A stretch of DNA of 64,000 nucleotides, from NCBI GenBank assembly GCA_020226215.1, contig CM035233.1, positions 69,740,831 through 69,804,830 of the forward strand. Reading direction: 5' to 3'. The first letter of the stretch is position 1; each line of letters opens with the position of its first letter. The notes beneath the pieces were generated by a model. That model had not been told where the DNA came from. It ran no database searches and saw only the letters and a program-made list of their open reading frames with translations. This stretch comes from Sindora glabra (Eukaryota > Streptophyta > Magnoliopsida > Fabales > Fabaceae). Below are positions 23,471 through 35,049 of the stretch, piece after piece. Position numbers and translations under genes: made by a program.

Positions 23471-24490
23471 CACCTTGTGTTACATTATTAAAATATTAAC
23501 AATTTTCAAAATCGATATTAAAAAGCTAGTAATTTCAAAACTCCTTTATTCCACTAGCCGCTTTGTTTGAGTAAAGAGGTTAGGAAAGGAAGAAATTAAA
23601 AAAAAAAATTATATTTTAATGAAGAAAAAAGATAAAAAATATTGAATGCTAAATTTATGATTAAATTTTTTTTAATAATTTAAATTTTTTAAAAATTATT
23701 TTTTAATTTAAATTCAAAAAATTTTCTTCTCCCTTTCAATTTTCTTCTCTTACAACAGTGGTTTAGCGTCTTGTTGCATTGATGGCTTCCAAAATAAAAT
23801 AATAAGTATTGGTAAATGAATTGTTTTAATAACTAAATTATTATTATTAAATAAAAAATAAAAAAAAGGAGAAAAACAAGCACTTTTGCATCGAGAGCGT
23901 GAGGCCCACATTTGGGCTTTGGCCTTTTGTGCGTTAGGTCAACAACTAGGAACAGCTTTTGGCCATTTGTGCCGATTGGCTAAATCCCACCAAACGGAAG
24001 CTGTTAATTATGTCTCTGTTAAATCAGATTCGCGTAACACACAATACCAAGTAACCGATCCGCGTGTTATTTTGGATTATTATCTTTTATTTTATTTTTT
24101 TTCTCTCAGATATGCGTTTGTTTTTGTTTGCGTCCCTTCTCCTCTAATTAACCCTATCTTTGTTCGATTCCTCCTAATTGGGGCAACCATTCATTTTATT
24201 TTATTTTTTTTTTCCAATGACCCGTAGTATTTTTGTCTTTGACAATTCAAACCTTCTTTTAAGTAATTGAGGGTCCCCTCTCGGACGGTCCATTTCTTTA
24301 CGGACTTTCTTTTCCTTAATTAACGATTAGATATTATCAAGAACATGAGGAGCGACTTTACTCACGCAGTGATATCACACACTTTCCAATGGATCAGTAT
24401 TAAGGCCATGGCATCCTGCCTGGGGATAAGGATTCCCCTCTAGTCCGATGGGTTGGAGTACGATCCAATCGCTAGATTTGTTGTAGAAGA
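23471..24490. other. Spacer
   Basis: A moderately complex patch (23880-24470) has an open plus-strand frame (23886-24227) that begins plausibly but runs into low-complexity residues and matches no family I know. No other feature. Confidence 0.35.
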
Positions 24491-24494
24491 AGTA

Positions 24495-24526
<32 letters not shown>

Positions 24527-24614
24527 CAAGTGATCAATCGAGCACACTTTCATATTTAAATTAGATATATATAATACAAGTGATCAATCGAGCACACTTT
24601 CATATTTAAATTAG
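24495..24614. repeat. (AT)n tract and 50-bp exact tandem duplication
   Basis: An (AT) microsatellite (about 24497-24522) runs into a 50-bp unit present twice (24515-24564 and 24565-24614). The copies share ATAATACAAGTGATCAATCG and CACACTTTCATATTTAAATT. They are identical as far as I can read, so the duplication is recent or is an assembly stutter next to the microsatellite. Confidence 0.85.
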
Positions 24615-24786
24615 TAAGAATGAAGGAATAATAACAATATAAAATTATGAATGGATTGTGGCGGTATATTTTGAATTTTTTACTAGTTCTAATATAAAAA
24701 AAATTTGATAATTTAGTACTCATGGTTTAACAACTTGATTTTGATTGAGTGAATAAATTACCAAATAAACTCTGATTTGTTTTTTT

Positions 24787-24949
24787 GATGACTTCTATGG
24801 TATTTCTAAGAATTTGGAATTCGAGGTGATGTGATAAAATTTAAGTTATTAGATGAGATTATCAAATTTTTTACTTATTTTATTCAATAACCTGAATTTT
24901 ATCACATCACCTTAGATTTGGAATCTTTTGAGATACTTTAGAATTTTCT
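24787..24949. mobile_element. Old fold-back MITE, related to 34.1 and 42.7 kb copies
   Basis: An inverted repeat over its whole length. The left arm contains GAGGTGATGTGATAAAATTT and AGATGAGATTATC; the right arm is its rough complement (AAATTTTATCACATCACC read backwards). The arm order (end, GGTGATGTG block, ATGAGATTA block) is the same as in the two better-preserved copies. No target duplication survives. Probably the oldest copy here. Confidence 0.55.
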
Positions 24950-26430
24950 TATTTATCTATATAAAAGTTACTTATTGAATTATATTAGATATATTTTGGG
25001 TCAAGAGCAATCAATAAATTGACCGGAAATAATTTAATTAGACATTTTTTTCATTCCCACTATTCAATATTATTATAATATTTTTTTTCATTAAAACATT
25101 TGAATGAAAGAAACATAACAAAGAGAGAATTTAATTTTTTTTAAATATTATCAAATAGAACATCACTTAATTAATCAGTTTAAAATTATTTTGTTAACTT
25201 ACATAATTGCAATTAAGTGTCTTTATCATTTTTAAAATCCTTCACTTCCATTAAATAAATGATTTTAATAAACCAATAGCATCATTATTCTCACAAGTGG
25301 TAACTTTTCGTGATTAAATAGAAAAATAACACACCAAAAGAAAAAAATACAAAAGTAATCGTGGGGCGTTTATCAACTTAAATACTTGTAAATGTGAGAC
25401 ATTTGTAAAGTTAACAATCACGAGTCCAACATTACACCCTATATTCATATTGCACGATGTTAAGCACTAAGGAGTGAAGTACATTGGGTATTCATAACCA
25501 AAGTGGTTATATATGAATAAAATATTGATGGCATCGTCAATGTCTTGGTACTACATACTTTAGTGACAATTAAATAATGATGAGGCACTGTCATAATAAT
25601 AGGGTCTGCCTTTAGTTCGGGTACCCTTTAAGTCCGCTAGGGTTACCTTTTCTCATCAAAGGGATTGCTATGTGCAATGAATGTATTGCCTCTTCGGCGG
25701 ATTAATTCCCTCTCGTGATTAATTATAAGGACGAAACAACCACCGAGATGGTACAATGCACTCCGTGGCAATGGGTGATTGATCTCAAAGATTCTTTCTT
25801 CACCGAATTTTTTTAACGGAACAAGTAATTAAATTATTAAATATATACATATAAAAATTAGAAATAAAATCCATTTTTAGGTACGAAGAATGATATAAAA
25901 CCTTTAAAAAAGAAAAAAAAAAAAGGTGCTGTTTCTTCACCAAATTTAGGTATAGTTGCGTCTTTGCAATTCCTCTCCTCAAATTTCCTCATCCAAAGGA
26001 GAACGAAAAGATATGCTTTATATTAAATTGTCATTGATAGATATACGTATGTCAGAGAATTTCATAAAAAAAAACCGAGTTCCCTCTAACAATAAATACG
26101 GTCAATTGTAGCGGATACAATCTTAGTGGGAAAAAACCAATATTGATGTTGCATAATTGAGGGCATATATTGTCTTAACCATTCTGATAATTTAGTCGAT
26201 CAAAAAGAATCTGGGGTGATAAATTGACGGTATGTAAAAAGATTCAATGTGAAGCTAAAGACCTCATAAACATCTCTAGACTAAAATTAGACAACTCCTA
26301 AATTATGAATGGCGGTTGCAAAAAGGACGATAACGATTAGTTCTTGCATGTTTATACCAAAAAAAAAAAAAGATGCAAAAGAAGTTCAAGAAAATTATAA
26401 AAAGTGATAATTTTTTTGAGAAAGGCTATG
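24950..26430. other. Spacer
   Basis: AT-rich except for a more complex island at about 25360-25800 (including TTTAGTTCGGGTACCC and TAAGTCCGCTAGGG). I checked the island for a tRNA or protein and found neither. Confidence 0.35.
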
Positions 26431-26436
26431 ATATCA

Positions 26437-26980
26437 TTTTTTTTTTCTTTTGATAAGGAGGCAAAAACATATATATAAATAAATTAACCAGGGTCCAAAT
26501 TACAAGTTACATTCTGAGCGTACATAGTAGCAAAAATATCATACAAAAGTTTTAGAGACAAACCCTAAGGAGGATTATTATATATTAAAAGGAAGGATTG
26601 TTCAATTAATCCTTTTCTAATTAAAGCATTGGCACAAAAATTGATTTCTCCATAAACATGGACAATCTGCATAAATGGGATTTCTCCAAAAGTTTACAAC
26701 ATTCACAAATCAGAGGATTTATCAGTTGACTTTCATTTAAGCTCAAAGTAAGACTGTGAACTAGTATTTGAGCATCTAACGGAATGATAAGTTTAGGTGA
26801 GTTGGGGTTTTGAAATTTAAGCAATGCCGCTTGCCACGTGAGATTGCAACCGCTTCAAATAATTTTATAAGAATAAAAATGATTTGGAGAGAATTATGAA
26901 TATGACCCATCAGAAATTGTGCCATACTAAATCCTCCTTTGCATTCACATAAGAAGATGATTCGCCTTTGTTATACAAAA
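26437..26980 (-). mobile_element. 5'-truncated LINE 3' end (RNase H remnant)
   Basis: A poly(T) run at 26437-26446 marks the tail of a minus-strand LINE. The frame at 26824-26621 reads PLDAQILVHSLTLSLNES and LINPLICECCKLLEKS, the typical RNase H block of plant L1 elements, and further readable residues continue towards the tail. Stops and frameshifts upstream show that it is dead. The 5' edge near 26980 is a guess, and no target duplication was found. Confidence 0.7.
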
Positions 26981-27011
26981 ACACTACTTCAGATTATAAT
27001 TCCACAACGAA

Positions 27012-27712
27012 CATGTTTGGTGAATGGCTTTTTGATGATTTTTTATTGATTGGATTAAAATTAATTGATTAACTTATTAAATCAATTAATTTTAATATTT
27101 AGTAATCAATTAATTTAAATAATTGATTACTTTTTAATCGGCAATGAGAAAAATGTTAGGAGGAACAGTGTTTTTAGCTAATTTGTGAAAAAAAATATAA
27201 AAAATTAAATCACTCTCAATTAATTTTTGTATTTTCCGGTTTGTCTTTCCTAAAAAAAAAAATAAGTCAACCATTCCTTTTTTCCCATTTCTCTCATTAT
27301 CAACCTATAAAAAAGTTATAATATTTATTTTTACATAAAAATTAAATAATTATAATTATTAATTTCTTAAAAGGATTTAATAACTATAAAATCTATTAAT
27401 TTAATTTAAAAAAATATTTAATACATAATAAATTATAATAATATATTATTTATAAGAAAATTTAACCTACTAAATAATATATAGAATCTAAAATATTAAA
27501 ATAAAAGAATACTTAAATAACTTATAAAATATATTTATATCCTTATATATCATTTTATATACAAATAATTAATTTAAAAAAATATTTTTATTCAAATAAT
27601 TAATATAATCAACTAATTAGATTAGTTAATACAATTAATTATTAGTCAACAATTAATTAAATTAGTTAACTATTAATATAATTAGTTAATTCCCAAATAA
27701 GGCCATCAATAG
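27012..27712. mobile_element. Candidate AT-rich TIR element (about 0.7 kb)
   Basis: The left end (ATGTTTGGTGAATGG, followed by ATTAAAATTAATTGATTAAC) and the right end (complement TTATTTGGGAATTAAC, followed by TAGTTAACTAATTT) form an imperfect terminal inverted repeat with the TTTGG signature of many plant MITEs. The interior is non-coding. Borders and superfamily are uncertain. Confidence 0.4.
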
Positions 27713-27959
27713 TCAATATGCCACCATCATTTGTGCATAATTTTTTTCATATTTTATTCTTTTAATACAAATAGATTAAAGTTCAAATCAAATTTCATTT
27801 TTTATCATGTAGATGTTTGAAAATTATTAATTGAATTAAATATAAATATTTTGCTTGTAATAAAAATTTTCTAATGTTATATGTCATATTAGGGTATTTA
27901 AATTTCATTATTTATCAATATAAGCAAGTTTTACATTGTCATCTATTTTTATATTGTTA
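27713..27959. other. AT-rich spacer
   Basis: Nothing identifiable. Confidence 0.35.
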
Positions 27960-30640
27960 TGTCATCTAAAAATTGTCAAAATGCTTTTACTACTTGTTCC
28001 ATTTTTTTATACTAATTTTACCATTTAAGTGTTATAATCTTATTAATTTTTGCAAAGCACTATTTAAATTAATGAAATTAGTTAAAAGTAAAGAAAAACT
28101 ACATTTTATCCGTATACAATTTTATTCTTTTTCACTTAGTATACTTATGTTTTTAAACATTGCAATTCACCTAATTGTACTTTTAATTGTCAATATGTTA
28201 TCTACCTAAATTATTTTTTATCTAAATTTAATAAAAAAACTCAAGCGAATTACATGTGGTCTTTATTTTTTCAAAGTTTGATTTAATTTAACACTCATTC
28301 AAAATCAAATTAACCCAAAAAAATTTAATTCTATTGAAAATTTATCTTTTATAATTTAGTTTATAATTATTAAATTGAGAGTATCAAATAAGGTTTTTTA
28401 GGGATAAATTAGTTCTAAGTGAGTATCAAATTCAATTGAAACTTGTAAAAGTAAAGATCACATGTAGGCTCTATTTATTTTGATAAAAAAATATCTTTCA
28501 TAAGAATATAATTACAAATTATTAAAATAGTAAAAAAAGTTCCGTATGCTTCAAATATAAAGAGTTTATTAGAAAATAATTTCTTTTTTTTCAAAGAAAA
28601 ATTCATTTTTTAATTTATCATATCTTTAGATATTATTATTTTTTAAATAATAAGGTTTGAAAACAATATACCAATCCTTTATCTATATAGAAGCATATGA
28701 ATTTTTTTACAAGTATATTTTTTAAGAAAAAAACTCATGATGTACTTTAATTTTCTATTAAATTTTGGATAAAAAATAATTTAGGTAAAGTATTGATAAT
28801 TAAAAATACAAGTTTGTAATTTGCATCACTTAAAATCACAAGTGTATTAATTGAAAAAAAATTGAAATCACAGGTAAATAAAGTATCTTTTTTAAAAAAA
28901 GTAATAATTATTTCAAAATAATTTATATGGTAATGCTTTAATATGTATTTTTAAAAATATCTCCAATTTTTGGAAATATTTTTGTTTAACATGTAACTTT
29001 ATATATATTTTTTGTTTTATATATACTTCATATGTTACAAATACAAAAAAAGGAAACTTTATTAATGAAAATTTCATGACAAATTTTTCAATTTTTTAAT
29101 AAAAAGCTACATTATTTTAAAGCCAAGAAAATATAAATATTTCCATAAAATTTATATTTATGTTTTCAATATTTTAATTTATTTTTAAAAACATTATATT
29201 TTACCCACACATAATTTTATTTCTTTTCACTTTCCATTATATTAAATATATTGTCATAGACGAAGATCCTGATAAGGTTTTAATACAAATACTATTAATT
29301 TATTTTTAATTAATAAATCTTACAAAATAGTTAAAGTTCAGCCCTTTTTTATGTTAAATGTAAAGTTGAGAAGAAAATTGTTTGCTTCAAAATGATTCTA
29401 TCTTTTACGGTTCATATTACGATTTCTTTTGACATTGATTTTGGTTGTCCTGTTACAAACATTAGTTCCATTTTTTATACTAATTTTATCATTTAAGTAG
29501 TATAATTTTTTTGCAGAAATATTATTTAAATTAATGAAATTATTTAAAAATAATAATTCCTTCAAAATAATTTATAAGATAATGTTTTGATATGTATTTG
29601 TAATTATTTCGAATTTTAAAATATTTTTATTAAATGTGTAATTTATTAAAAAATATTTTTGTATGCATTTTGCATGTTACAAATATTAATTTTTAATTTT
29701 GCATTTTGTATGCATTTAATTAAATGTGTAATTTATTAAAAAATATTAATGAAAATTTTATTATAAAATTTTTTCAAATTTTTAATGAAAAGTTACATTA
29801 TTTTAAATTTAAAAAATATTAATATTTTCATAAACTTTATGTTAATTTTTTTAATATTTTAACTTATTAAATTAAGTTATTAACATGTCAGCATCAAAAT
29901 TTATATTTTTAAGAAAAGGTGTAATTTTATAAAAAAATTATTTTGTATGCATTTTGCAAGTTACAAATATACAAAAATTATTAATAATTTTTTTTCAATT
30001 TTTAGTGAAAAATTAAATTATTTTAAATTTAAAAATATTAATATTTTCATAAAATTTATGTTAATATTTTTAATATTTTAACTTATTAGATTATGTTATT
30101 AACATGTCAACACCAAAATGTATATTTTTAAGAAAAATTATACTCTATCCACCCATAGTTTTACTTTTTTACATTTAATCCATTTATAATTTGAAGTGTT
30201 ATAATTCATATGCATATATTTCTAATCATGAATACTTTAACTATTAAAATTATTTTTATTTTACAATTTAACCAAAAATTGTTGTGCATTGCATGCAGTC
30301 TTCACGGTCTTTAATTTTGACTCAATTTAATATTCATTTAAAATTAATTTATTTTTAAAGAATTTAAGTTGACACCTTTATTTAGTAATTATAAACTAAA
30401 TTGTAAAAAATAAATTTTAATAAAAATATTTTTTTGAATAATTTAATTCTAAATAAGTATCAAATTGAGTCAAATTTAAAAAAAAATAAAAATAAATGTA
30501 AAGCATATGAGTTTGTTTAGTTTTAGATGAAAAACAATGGAGGTAGATAAAATGTTAATAATTAAAAGGATACGTGGGTTATTTATAATATTCAAAATTA
30601 TGAATTAAGTTAAAAAATGGTAAAATTACATCTGTGTAAA
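27960..30640. repeat. Nested AT-rich repeat cluster with long inverted ends
   Basis: The same words recur in this 2.7-kb block. TTTTACCATTTAAGTGTTATAA-like sequence appears near 28016 and 29484. Units with ATGTTACAAATA, TTATTAATGAAAATTT and GTTATTAACATGTCA-like words repeat at about 28.93-29.20, 29.57-29.91 and 29.93-30.18 kb. TTATTTAGTAATTATAAACTAAATT-type sequence occurs near 28.36 and 30.38 kb. The left part (TACTTTTAATTGTCAATATG then TTATCTACCTAAATT, about 28.17-28.21 kb) is the inverted complement of the right end (about 30.54-30.60 kb), and a further inverted copy lies near 28.78 kb. I read it as several copies of one AT-rich inverted-repeat element inserted into each other. No protein is encoded. 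Confidence 0.55.
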
Positions 30641-32094
30641 ATAAATTTTTTCTATTAATTTTAATTTTAATGCTTATAAATCTACAATGAAATGAAACCT
30701 AATATATTTATTATGTTATTATTTCATCACCAATAATGACTATCACAAATTTCACTTTTTGGGTTCAACTACAATTTTTCAAATTTAATATCCTTATTAA
30801 TAATTTTTCGCAACTATTTAAAATTATTTTTTTAAAATTGTGGCTTAAATGGGACGGTGAATACCAAATGGGTTATACTCTGTCTCGTAACCCAAGTTCC
30901 CAAGGCCCTGAGGCACGTGAGAACTTGCCTGCATTTTTTTTGCTTAATTGAAGGATTGAAAATGGATGGAAAAGCATATAAGTTAAAAAGAAGGGTAGAA
31001 TTCACAAAAAAAAAAAAAAAAAATTGCTTATGACATATGAATAAAAAATAAATAAATAAATAAATTTACTAGTTATAATTTTGCTCTTATTTTATAAAGT
31101 TTATCAATTACTAACTATTATAATGGAGATTCTATAATTTATATAAAATAAATTAATTTTTAAATAAATATTAATTTCTTATTTTATGAAATAGCTTACT
31201 AACCCCTTTCTAATTCAGAATATTAGGATTAAAAAGAAAAACACTACAGCAAAAGTGAAAGAACGATGTTAATGAAATGATTGAAGAATTGTATTTATCT
31301 TCTGCTTTTCTTTCCATTACTTTGATTAATGAAATGATATGTCAGATTTTTATGAAAAAACCTTTTAAATGGTATGGACCAAGGAAAAACCTCTGGTGAG
31401 AATTTGCAGAATTAAGATCTTGTGAAAGTAAAAGTAAATAAAGGAAGTTTTTTAATAAGATATTTATAATAATTAAAATTTTCTATTAATATTTTTTATG
31501 AATACTTAATTAATAATATTTTTAGAGTTTTATTTGTCAAATATATATTATAAAAAATTATACATAAATATAGTGAATTATAATTATAGTAATTGTTGAA
31601 AAAAACAAAATGTTAGAAAATATATTAAGTTAAAGAATAAAATTATCATTCAATTTAATTTATTTTTTCCTACTTTATATCCAAAGAAGTAAGAGAAAAT
31701 TATTTTATTATCCTTTTCTTTCTTATTATTTTCTACATATCTGAGCACCTGTTACTTTTTATCCTCTCATTTCCTTTCTTTATACCAAAGCAGGGATTAA
31801 TGAATTAAGCACCACTGCATATAATAAGGGATCTAGCTGGAGTATTAGATACATTTTTAGGTTTCATTTTATCTGTGAAATCTTTTTTATATTTTCAAGA
31901 ATATTTTTAAAAGAATGTTAGACTCTTATGTTTAGTTTAAATTAAAAAAAATACTCTTAAAAATATAAGTATTTTCAAAAATAATTTTAGCATCATATAA
32001 TTCTCCTCAAATAACTCGACAAGGAAAGTAAATATCTTATATTTCCATCATATATCAATATTTTAGTCATATAATCCTTCTATTAAAATTTTAC
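30641..32094. other. AT-rich spacer
   Basis: Contains an A run (31009-31022) followed by an (AAATA) tract. No gene seen. Confidence 0.4.
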
Positions 32095-32465
32095 TACTAT
32101 TAATACTCATTTGATTATCATCGGTCACTATTATCCACCACCTACCATTACCCATTATTGTCACTAATCATTGTTATTGCTCATTATTAATTATTATTGT
32201 CAACTGCTATTCATCACTGTTCACCACTAATAATTACTTATTCTCGATGATCATTGTCAATCACTATTTATTATTGATGATTATTTTCTATCACTACTAA
32301 TTGTTAACGATCATCACTAGCCACTATGCATTATTGGTGACTATCATAAGTTAACATTCATTGTCAATAACTATCACCACCCAACACCCATCACTAATGA
32401 CTACTATCCATTATCACTATTATTATTTATTATTATTAACCACTCAATTGTTAGTAATGATATTT
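32095..32465. repeat. Degenerate CAY/ATY simple-sequence block
   Basis: Hundreds of bases built from degenerate words such as TCACTATTAT, CCACCACC, CATTATTGTCAC and CACTATTTATTATTGATG, with no fixed period. It is essentially the reverse complement in character of the block at 42601-43385. Non-coding. Confidence 0.6.
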
Positions 32466-34115
32466 TTGTTATTAAGTAATATTTTTAGAAAATATTTAAA
32501 ATAATTAAAACATGCTATTGTAACATCTCTAAAAATATTTCTAATTGAATCAAATATAATAATATCATATTCTCAAGTATTAAATTCTTGGAATTAACTT
32601 TGTAAGGATATTAAGATTTTAAGAAATATTTAATTCTATGAATCAAATACCATTTCAAAGAGTAAAATGAGACTTTGCAATCTTGATAAAAAATTAAAAA
32701 TTTAATAAATAACAATCAATAAAAAATTAATTTTTAAATTTATAACCATTCATTCTCATTTTAAATTATAATATCATATTTTATCTTTTAAAGTGTAAGA
32801 TATATTTTAAACGAGCTGAATTTATACAGTAAGCATGTCTATCTTGGATTTAGAAAATAATTGCCTTAAATTGTTAAAATATTTAATCTATATCTCTCAT
32901 GTACTTTTGGATTGAAATTCGGAATTTTTACATGTGTGGATGGATGGCTTACTCCTTGGGAGGGATTTCAATGTAATACTAATTTAAATAGTTAGATTTT
33001 ATTAATTTTATATAATATTATATAAATAAATAAAATTCAATAATTTAAATTAATAGTGCATTGATACACTTTGTGTATCATACTTATTTTCTTCTTTTAT
33101 TATGATAAAATTGTTTTAAATGACATAAGTTATTAATAAATCGAGAGGGAATATAACCATACGTAGCATTATATATTGGCGTGATTGTAAGGTTTGAGGT
33201 GATTTGGACTAAATTAAATGGCATTGTAGTGGAAAAGGGGTTGTTGTCAAGCTAATGTAATCGGAATAATGAAGACCACGCCAATTGCCAAAAGCGGTCA
33301 AGAAAATTTAGCGGCATGCTTCCCTCTCAGCAATTATCAGCACTGCCAATGATGATTAATTGATGAGACAAAAAAGTGTACAGAACGGAAACAAAATTCT
33401 ATGCATGCTATGCTGTATCACTTTCATACAAATTTATAATATGTTTTAAATATAGTTTTTAAATTTATATGCAATTTTAATTCTTTTGCTTTAAATAATT
33501 TATTTTAATATTTTTGAATATTTAATTAATATAATTTTAATTATTTTTAATGGCTTTAATTAACTTTTTATTGATCTTTTTAATGCTTGTTGCATTATTT
33601 CTGAGGTAAATCACATTTCTTAAGATTTAAACACTATAATTGTTTAAAAAATCTATTTTTTCATGTATAATTTATTGATTTTGTTTGAAATTTTTAATAA
33701 TCAAATAAAAAATTTCTTTCATGTCCATATACAAATTAATATGAAAGAAGTATTAAGTAAAAATAACATTATGAAATCAAAAATTTGATGGAAGTAAAAT
33801 AGGAAAAATGAAATTATATTAATTAAATACTTAAAAGATTAAAATATATTATTTTAAAAGGATTAAAAGGTTAAAATTGCATATAAACATTATGATAATA
33901 CCAGTACAGAGAAAGATTATTAGTGATAAAAATAAAAAAGATATAAGATGATATTGAAGAGATTCCTCCTCTCTTTATAGAAATATTTTTAATAAACAAT
34001 GAAAGTAATACGAAGAAATTTTACATAGTAGATGATCATGCTAAAGGGGTATGAATTGAAAATTCTCTTATACATGTTACAAAAAATAGAAGATAATTGT
34101 GTTCATATTTCTCTT
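32466..34115. other. AT-rich spacer
   Basis: No gene. A slightly more complex patch at 33150-33400 is unidentified. Confidence 0.4.
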
Positions 34116-34277
34116 GGGGAATTCTACGTTACCCCCGAGGTTTCAAACTTGGGGTGATGTGGTGCATTGTGGACCATTGGATGAGATTACCAAAATTCTT
34201 AGTAATCTCATCCAATGGCTTGTATTGTGCCACGTCACCCCGAGTTTGAAACCCCTCGGGGTACCGTAGCAAGCACC
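34116..34277. mobile_element. Fold-back MITE with 9-bp target duplication
   Basis: 162-bp element that is an inverted repeat over almost its full length. The left end is GGGGAATTCTACGTTACCCC and the right end, read inward, is GGTGCTTGCTACGGTACCCC. The arms then share GAGG-TTTCAAACT-GGGGTGA-GTGG and meet at CATTGGATGAGATTAC and its complement, around a short loop near 34190-34205. ATTTCTCTT flanks it on both sides (34107-34115 and 34278-34286). A 9-bp duplication points to a Mutator-like origin. Non-coding; the transcript would form a hairpin with arms of about 70-75 bases. Confidence 0.8.
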
Positions 34278-34286
34278 ATTTCTCTT

Positions 34287-34555
34287 ATCCATATTATATA
34301 TATAATGGGTAACATTTCTCAATTATTAATTAGTTTTTAATACTTATTTATATATTCTAATCTTATAATATGATACAAGTTTTACATGTAATCTCAATTA
34401 TCTTGATATCTAATGATGAGAATGGTGCTTCTTAACTCAACAAATAGCATATGATACTATTAAGTTTAATGATATATTTTAGATAATAAATTCTTTTCAA
34501 TAGAATCATATAGTATTAATATTGCACTTACAACATTAGTTTTGATGTGCTTAGC
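34287..34555. other. AT-rich spacer before the gap
   Basis: No feature. It does not resemble the start of the 3' LTR at 40807, so the Copia 5' end should lie inside the gap. Confidence 0.4.
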
Positions 34556-34655
34556 NNNNNNNNNNNNNNNNNNNNNNNNNNNNNNNNNNNNNNNNNNNNN
34601 NNNNNNNNNNNNNNNNNNNNNNNNNNNNNNNNNNNNNNNNNNNNNNNNNNNNNNN
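34556..34655. other. Assembly gap (100 N)
   Basis: Exactly 100 N, the conventional size for a gap of unknown length. It removes the first half of the Copia 5' LTR and its left target duplication. Confidence 0.99.
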
Positions 34656-35033
34656 ATTTTTATGAACTATACATAATTTACTAATAAAAGGATTATTGTT
34701 AATAAAGCCTTATGTGTGTGATTATTTTATATGGACATATAGATACTTAGCTCAATACTAGTAAACAAGTTTGAATTTTGTAATGGATAGGATTTAGGAC
34801 CTAAATTAAGAAATATATAAAAGGGTTTCTATTTTACATCTTAATGGTTTTAGGTTTTCCATTTCATTAGTGAGACCTATTGCATAGTGACTGAGAGATT
34901 GCTGAAGTAGGAACTCCCTAAGACATTGATGTTAAAGTTTGTACTTTAGATGATTGGTATGTATAAATTTAAATATTATGAATAATTTTATAATTGTATT
35001 TTTTTCTCTTTATCATGTTACAATAGAAAGCCA
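34656..35033 (+). repeat. Copia 5' LTR, 3' half only
   Basis: Aligns by eye with about 41200-41563. Both share TATACATAATTTA, TTATTGTTAATAAAGCC or TTATTGATTAAACCC, TGTGTGTGAT, TTTACATCTTA or TTTACATCTCA, GTCAAAGCTTGTACTT or GTTAAAGTTTGTACTT, and ATCATGTT near the end. The first half, about 395 bases, lies in the N gap. No clear tRNA primer-binding site follows. Confidence 0.75.
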
Positions 35034-35049
35034 AGATGATAATGAACAA

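Noticed and set aside
23886..24227. 113-codon plus-strand frame
   Set aside because: The second half is low-complexity F/Y/L-rich translation of T-rich DNA and no motif is recognisable.
25600..25660. tRNA-like words (TTAGTTCGGGTACCC)
   Set aside because: No cloverleaf, acceptor stem or anticodon arm can be built around it.
32095..32465. Possible CRISPR-like or satellite array
   Set aside because: No fixed repeat length or conserved unit; it is degenerate simple-sequence DNA in a plant genome.
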